Shown here: positions 6,217-10,636 of the stretch, in pieces
How the letters are laid out: the number at the start of each line of letters is the position of its first letter
How positions within the stretch are numbered: position 1 is the first letter of the stretch
Origin: Campylobacterales bacterium
Lineage (GTDB): Bacteria > Campylobacterota > Campylobacteria > Campylobacterales > SZUA-545
NCBI GenBank assembly: GCA_025800305.1
Contig: JAOXRY010000367.1
Location: 1 to 10,636, forward strand
Direction of reading: 5' to 3'
Length of the DNA: 10,636 bases
Notes under the pieces: generated by a model
What the model was told of the DNA's origin: nothing
The model's database searches: none
Seen by the model: only the letters and a program-made list of their open reading frames with translations
Position numbers and translations under genes: made by a program

Positions 6217-7518
6217 ATGAAAAAAGTATACGTAGCGATGATAGCAGACCTTCTTCACGCAGGTCATATAAATATATTAAAAGAAGCAAGTAAACTAGGA
6301 AGTGTTACTGTCGGTCTTTTCACAGATAAAGCAGCTGGTGAAATTGATGATGTTCCTTATCTTGATTACGAAAAAAGAAAAGAAGTAATTGAGAATTTAA
6401 AGTTTGTTGAAGATGTAATTCCTCAGGCTACATCTAGCTATAAAGAGAATATTGAAAATCTAAAACCTGATTTTATTGTCCATGGTGATGATTGGGTAAA
6501 TAACTCTCAAAGAAAATATAGAGATGAGGTTATAGAACTTTTAAAAGAGTATGGTGGAAAACTTATAGAAATTGAGTATTCAAAAGATATTAATGACCTT
6601 CAAGTAAAAGAGACAATGTCAAAACTTGGCATCTCAACAGGTGCAAGACTTGGAAGACTTAGAAAATTAATTAATGCAAAACCAGTAGTTAAAATATTAG
6701 AAGTTCACAATGCTTTAAGTGGTCTTATTGCAGAAAATGCAAAAGAGACTACAGAAGATGGCAGTGAAGTTACTTTTGATGGTATGTGGAGTAGTTCTTT
6801 AACAGACTCAACATCAAAAGGTAAACCAGATATTGAAGCAGTTGACACAACAGCAAGACTAACAACAATCAATGAAATTTTTGAAGCAACAACAAAGCCT
6901 CTTATCTATGACGCAGATACTGGTGGAAAACCAGAGCATTTTGAGTTTACAGTAAGAAGTTTGGAAAGAACAGGTGTAAGTGCTGTGATTATTGAAGATA
7001 AGACAGGGCTAAAGAAAAATTCCCTGTTTGGAAATGATGTAAAACAGACTCAAGATAGTATTGAAAACTTTTGCCATAAAATAAAAGTTGGAAAATCTGC
7101 ACAAATTACAAAAGAGTTTATGGTTATTGCAAGAATAGAAAGTCTTATTTTAGAAGCTGGTATGGATGATGCACTGAAAAGAGCTTTTGCTTATGTTGAT
7201 GCAGGTGCTGATGGTGTTATGATCCATTCAAGATTAAAAGATCCAGCAGAAATTATCGAATTTGTAACAAAATTTAGAGAGAAAGACTCCCATTCACCAG
7301 TTGTAGTTGTACCAACATCGTTTAATAGTGTTACAACAGATGAGTTTGCAAAAATAGGTGTAAATGTAGTTATCTATGCCAATCATATGTTAAGAGCTGC
7401 ATATCCAGGAATGATGAATGTTGCCAAGTCTATTCTTAAAAATAAAAGATCTAAAGAAGCAGAGCCAGATTGTATGGCAATTAAAGAGATTTTAGAGCTT
7501 ATTCCTGGGACTAAGTAG
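6217..7518 (+). CDS. aepX: Bifunctional cytidylyltransferase / phosphoenolpyruvate mutase (phosphonate biosynthesis)
   Basis: 433 residues. Residues 1-145 form a nucleotidyltransferase of the glycerol-3-phosphate/choline-phosphate cytidylyltransferase fold, with HAGH (14-17), HGDDW (89-93) and a GISTG (138-142) in place of the family's GISTT. Residues about 152-433 form a PEP mutase/isocitrate lyase-type barrel with the metal-binding YDADTGG (231-237), the mutase signature EDKTGLKKNS (260-269) and IARIESL (304-310). EDKxxxKxNS separates true mutases from other family members. The mutase turns phosphoenolpyruvate into phosphonopyruvate, the entry step to natural phosphonates; the N-terminal half would attach CMP to a downstream phosphonate. 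The same fused architecture is known from annotated phosphoenolpyruvate mutases (aepX/pepM). A TTG one codon earlier is possible, but the ribosome-site spacing favours the ATG. The next gene starts immediately after the stop. Phosphonopyruvate decarboxylase is not in the window. Confidence 0.92.
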   Translation: MKKVYVAMIADLLHAGHINILKEASKLGSVTVGLFTDKAAGEIDDVPYLDYEKRKEVIENLKFVEDVIPQATSSYKENIENLKPDFIVHGDDWVNNSQRKYRDEVIELLKEYGGKLIEIEYSKDINDLQVKETMSKLGISTGARLGRLRKLINAKPVVKILEVHNALSGLIAENAKETTEDGSEVTFDGMWSSSLTDSTSKGKPDIEAVDTTARLTTINEIFEATTKPLIYDADTGGKPEHFEFTVRSLERTGVSAVIIEDKTGLKKNSLFGNDVKQTQDSIENFCHKIKVGKSAQITKEFMVIARIESLILEAGMDDALKRAFAYVDAGADGVMIHSRLKDPAEIIEFVTKFREKDSHSPVVVVPTSFNSVTTDEFAKIGVNVVIYANHMLRAAYPGMMNVAKSILKNKRSKEAEPDCMAIKEILELIPGTK

Positions 7519-8772
7519 TTGATAAAACTTCTTTTACCACTTTTTTTTATTACTCCTGTATTTGCCTATCTAGATCCAGGTACAGGAAGTATGCTTGTCT
7601 ATTTTTTAATGGGTGTATTTGCAACTTTACTTTATTCTATCAAAGGGCTTTTTTATAAAGTAAAAGCTTTTATTACAGGTGGTAAGGTTGATAAAGGATT
7701 AAGAGATTTAGAAGGAATAGATGTCCTTTTTTACTCAGAAGGTGGGAACTATTGGAATCTATTTCTACCTGTTATTGAAGAGTTTGAAAAAAGAGGTATT
7801 AAAAGTGCCTACTATACATCAAAAGAGAATGACCCTGCTTTAAATAGTGAATTTAAACTTTTAAAAAAAGCTTTTATAGGTGATGATTTAAACGCCTTTA
7901 CACTTTTAAATAATATTGAAGTAAAAGTTGTTGTGATGACAACACCACAATTGGATGTTATGCACTTAAAGAGATCTAAAAAAGTACAACACTATAGTCA
8001 TCTTATCCATGCTCCAACCGACGCACTTATTTATAAAAAGTTTGCTTTTGATTATTTTGATTCTGTAATGTGTTCTGGTGAACATCAGATTGAGAGTATC
8101 AAAGAACTGGAAGAAAAAAGAGAACTACCATCTAAAGAGCTCTTAAGAACAGGATTAACCTATTATGATGTTATGTACCGAGATAGAGGAAAATATCTAA
8201 AAAAAGAAGAAGAGACAACAATTCTTATTGCTCCAACATGGGGAAGTAATGGAATGCTTACAAAATTTGGAATAGAACCAGTAGAAAAACTTTTAAAAGC
8301 TAACTATAAAGTGATTCTAAGACCTCACCCACAAATGTATATTTCTCAAAAAGAGCTAATGGATAAATTGGAAAAACAACTGTCACCATATACTACTTTA
8401 GAGATTGACAGAAATCCATCAGGTGAAATATCTATGGGAAGAGCTGATCTTATGATTAGTGATGTTTCAGGAATTATCTTTGATTTCTTTTTTATCTATG
8501 AAAAACCTGTTGTAATTATTGAAGATACCATTGAAAAAGGTGGTCTTGAAGCTGAAGATGTGAAAAAAGAGATTTGGGAAGCTGAGATTTTTGATGAAGT
8601 GGCAACTTTGGTAAATCATAAAAATATTGATACATTAAGTGACGTAGTTGATTCTGTTTTAAAAGAAGATACAAAATCAAAAGTTGAAGAACTAAGAAAC
8701 AAATCACTTTTTAATTTTGGAAACTCTGGAAAAGTAGCAGCAGATCAGATTTTAGAGATGGTAAAAGATTAA
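7519..8772 (+). CDS. Membrane-anchored CDP-glycerol glycerophosphotransferase-like (TagB/TagF family) transferase
   Basis: 417 residues from a TTG start that directly abuts the preceding TAG, with GGGA (7507-7510) 8 nt upstream. Starting at the next Met (residue 25) would lose a conserved-looking N-terminus. Residues 1-16 are hydrophobic and signal-like, followed by YLDPGTGS (17-24) and a membrane helix (about 25-47). The remainder is the GT-B-like TagB/TagF domain: HYSHLIHAPTD (158-168) at the place of the family's WHG motif, LIAPTW (236-241), LRPHPQ (267-272) and the donor-binding SDVSGIIFDFFF (314-325). Family members move a phospho-alcohol from a CDP carrier to a glycan or polymer. Next to a CTP-dependent phosphonate enzyme, the likely donor is a CMP-activated phosphonate rather than CDP-glycerol (inference). 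It probably acts on the inner face of the cytoplasmic membrane. Confidence 0.85.
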   Translation: MIKLLLPLFFITPVFAYLDPGTGSMLVYFLMGVFATLLYSIKGLFYKVKAFITGGKVDKGLRDLEGIDVLFYSEGGNYWNLFLPVIEEFEKRGIKSAYYTSKENDPALNSEFKLLKKAFIGDDLNAFTLLNNIEVKVVVMTTPQLDVMHLKRSKKVQHYSHLIHAPTDALIYKKFAFDYFDSVMCSGEHQIESIKELEEKRELPSKELLRTGLTYYDVMYRDRGKYLKKEEETTILIAPTWGSNGMLTKFGIEPVEKLLKANYKVILRPHPQMYISQKELMDKLEKQLSPYTTLEIDRNPSGEISMGRADLMISDVSGIIFDFFFIYEKPVVIIEDTIEKGGLEAEDVKKEIWEAEIFDEVATLVNHKNIDTLSDVVDSVLKEDTKSKVEELRNKSLFNFGNSGKVAADQILEMVKD

Positions 8773-8773
8773 T

Positions 8774-10636
8774 ATGAATATTTTATATACAATTTTTATT
8801 CTTCCTTTAGAAACTCTAATGAGTTTTATTTTAGAGCAAAGCTATGCTCTTATTGGAGACTATGGTACTTCTATTATTGTTTTAAGTATTGTTGTAAATA
8901 TCCTCCTTCTTCCTCTTTATTATATGGCAGAAAAATGGAAGAGTAAAGACCAAGAACTTCAAGATAGAATGAAGCCAGAAATAGATGGGATAAAGAAGTA
9001 CTATAAAGGACAAGAGAGACACTTTTATATTCAAACAATCTATAGAAGATTTGGATACCATCCTCTCTCTTCAGTTAAAGCTTCTATAGGGTTTTTAATC
9101 CAGATTCCATTCTTCTTTGCTGCATTTCACCTACTGTCTAACTATGAAGCATTAAATGGTGTAAGTTTTGGTATTTTAGATGATTTGGGAGCACCAGATG
9201 GTCTTTTAGGTGGTGCAAACTTTTTACCAATTTTAATGACTGTAGTAAACTTATTATCAGCATATATCTATGTTGAACTTTTAAGTAAAACAGAGAAAAT
9301 TCAGCTTTTTGGATTGGCTTTTATATTTTTAGTCTTTCTTTATACAGAAGCTTCAGGTCTACTGCTATATTGGACAATGAATAATCTCTTCTCTCTAGTA
9401 AAAAATCTTGTTGAGAAGAAATTAAAGTTAGGACCTCTTTTTTCCAAAAGTTTTAAAACTCAAAAAGAGAAAAAGAGTTTTAAATTAAAGCCACATTTTC
9501 AAAAGTTATATCAAACATTGAAGGTACCTGCTTGGTTTTTTGCTTTAGTACTGTTTGTTGGATTAGATAGAGTCTACCTCTACTTTTTAGATGATTCATC
9601 GCAAGATAGTGTTTTTTATATTCTAGAAGCAATTGCTATCTTTTTCTATCTCAATGTTGTTTTATTATCTAAATATTTGGCACAAGAATCAAAAAGAAAT
9701 AAGACTTTTATTGGTTTAGTATCTTTTGTATCTTTGGTTTATACAATTTTATTATTGGATCTTATTGGAGGTTTCTTTCAATTCTCAGAAGTAAATCATC
9801 TAAGAGAGAATCTGATTAGTGTGTCTTTTTTACTTCTTCTAATTTTGGGACTGAAAAATCTTTTAGAAAGATCTAAAATATTGAATAATTTTACTCCAAA
9901 TTTTAAGCTGTATGGACTAATTTATTTCTCCCTTTTTACACTTTTATTTGTAGTAAATCCAACAACACTTTTTAATTCAACAGATGATTTTTTAATAGGC
10001 TCAGATGTTTTTATCTCAAAAGTTCTTTTTGTCTGGCTAATTGTTCTATCAATCTTTGGAGGAATCTACTATTTATCTAGTAAAATCTTTAGAAGTTTTC
10101 TAACTTTTGTTGGTGGATTTGTTCTTTTTTCTTCACTTCTATATTCCTTTGTAATTGTAAAAGATTATGGACTAATGGATCATTTTATTTTTAATGTTCC
10201 AGAGAACCTTTTTGTTACAAGAGCTGAAGCAACATTGGAGATTTTTGCTTTAATTATTTTACTAGGTATTGTTGTTTTTATCTTCAAAAGCTATAAAGAT
10301 ATTTTAGAAAAAGCTTTAGTTGTTGTATCTGTAATGCTTCTATCTTTTTTTATTTTGAATATCCCAAGTAAAAAAGAAGTTGTTGTTGATAAAAAGACTT
10401 TTAGTCTAGAAAATGAGAAAAAAACAACTCTCTCTTTATCAAAAGAGCAAAATGTCTTAGTTTTCTTTTTAGATGGTTATACCGGTGGAGATATGGATAC
10501 CATCTATAAAACTAAAAAAGAGAGCCTAAAAGCTTATGATGGATTTACTTGGTATAAAAATACTCTAACAACAGGAACAGGGACACAAAGCTCAATGGCA
10601 GCCATGGTAGGTGGTCATAAGTATACAATTGAGAAT
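8774..10636 (+). CDS. Fusion of YidC/Oxa1-like domain, extra membrane helices and sulfatase/alkaline phosphatase-superfamily domain (3' end beyond window)
   Basis: 621 codons are visible, open to the right edge. The ATG is one base after the previous stop, so translation is probably coupled. Residues 1-215 match the YidC/Oxa1 core: helix 2 with IIVLSIVVNILLLPL (34-48), a charged loop with MKPEIDGIKKYYKGQ (66-80), LIQIPFFFAAFHLLSNYEAL (108-127), DDLGAPDGLLGG (136-147) and LPILMTVVNLLSAYIY (151-166). About nine more hydrophobic segments follow (252-530). From residue 559, NVLVFFLDGYTGGDMD (560-574) and TTGTGTQSSMAAMVGG (599-614) resemble the first metal-binding Asp (Asp567) and nucleophile Thr/Ser region of sulfatase-type phospho- and sulfo-transferases/hydrolases such as LtaS and EptA. 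This C-terminal domain would face the periplasm. The function is unknown; context suggests a glycan or phosphonate modification. The YidC match is strong, the sulfatase match is based on a truncated domain. Confidence 0.75.
   Translation, partial: MNILYTIFILPLETLMSFILEQSYALIGDYGTSIIVLSIVVNILLLPLYYMAEKWKSKDQELQDRMKPEIDGIKKYYKGQERHFYIQTIYRRFGYHPLSSVKASIGFLIQIPFFFAAFHLLSNYEALNGVSFGILDDLGAPDGLLGGANFLPILMTVVNLLSAYIYVELLSKTEKIQLFGLAFIFLVFLYTEASGLLLYWTMNNLFSLVKNLVEKKLKLGPLFSKSFKTQKEKKSFKLKPHFQKLYQTLKVPAWFFALVLFVGLDRVYLYFLDDSSQDSVFYILEAIAIFFYLNVVLLSKYLAQESKRNKTFIGLVSFVSLVYTILLLDLIGGFFQFSEVNHLRENLISVSFLLLLILGLKNLLERSKILNNFTPNFKLYGLIYFSLFTLLFVVNPTTLFNSTDDFLIGSDVFISKVLFVWLIVLSIFGGIYYLSSKIFRSFLTFVGGFVLFSSLLYSFVIVKDYGLMDHFIFNVPENLFVTRAEATLEIFALIILLGIVVFIFKSYKDILEKALVVVSVMLLSFFILNIPSKKEVVVDKKTFSLENEKKTTLSLSKEQNVLVFFLDGYTGGDMDTIYKTKKESLKAYDGFTWYKNTLTTGTGTQSSMAAMVGGHKYTIEN

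Noticed and set aside
6214..6219. TTG at 6214 as start of the PEP mutase gene
   Set aside because: The ATG at 6217 has the better spacing (8 nt) to TAAGG and adds nothing unusual; the TTG would only add one extra residue.
8516..8707. 63-codon minus-strand open frame
   Set aside because: It is antisense to the TagF-like transferase, and the Leu/Gln-rich composition is typical of reverse-strand shadows.

Overview
The window looks like a cell-surface glycan locus from a low-GC Gram-negative bacterium. The base composition, heavy use of A/T-ending codons and Lys/Ile/Leu-rich proteins, together with an LPS-type heptosyltransferase, point to Campylobacterota (Arcobacter/Sulfurimonas-like). This placement is by eye and is not proven. 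I see no rRNA, tRNA, CRISPR array or transposase.

The left half (1-4882) is a tightly packed operon on the minus strand. Transcription starts near 4916 and runs leftward through four genes. The first is a membrane GT-C glycosyltransferase-like protein fused to a phosphoribulokinase/uridine-kinase-type domain. It is followed by a HAD phosphatase, a class II aldolase-family protein, and a protein with two sugar-nucleotidyltransferase domains in tandem that runs off the left edge. Junctions are 0 nt, a 4-nt overlap and 15 nt, so these four are almost certainly co-expressed. The enzyme types suggest making, phosphorylating, dephosphorylating and nucleotide-activating a small polyol or sugar and placing it on a surface glycan. 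The actual substrate cannot be read from sequence.

A 128-bp divergent promoter region (4883-5010) separates this from the plus-strand half. That half starts with a GT9 (heptosyltransferase-family) gene. A 186-bp gap with a hairpin and short imperfect repeats follows, then three directly abutting genes: a cytidylyltransferase-phosphoenolpyruvate mutase fusion (phosphonate C-P bond formation plus nucleotide activation), a membrane-anchored CDP-glycerol glycerophosphotransferase-like (TagB/TagF) enzyme, and a large protein joining a YidC/Oxa1-like domain, extra membrane helices and the beginning of an alkaline phosphatase/sulfatase-superfamily domain, cut by the right edge.

The plus-strand module reads as a phosphonate-decoration pathway. 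PEP is converted to phosphonopyruvate, a derived phosphonate is CMP-activated, and a TagF-like transferase attaches it to a glycan. The YidC-sulfatase-like fusion would be a membrane partner of unknown role. The usual next enzymes (phosphonopyruvate decarboxylase, AEP transaminase) are not in the window and may lie to the right. The two most unusual items are the GT-C/PRK-like kinase fusion and the YidC/sulfatase-like fusion.
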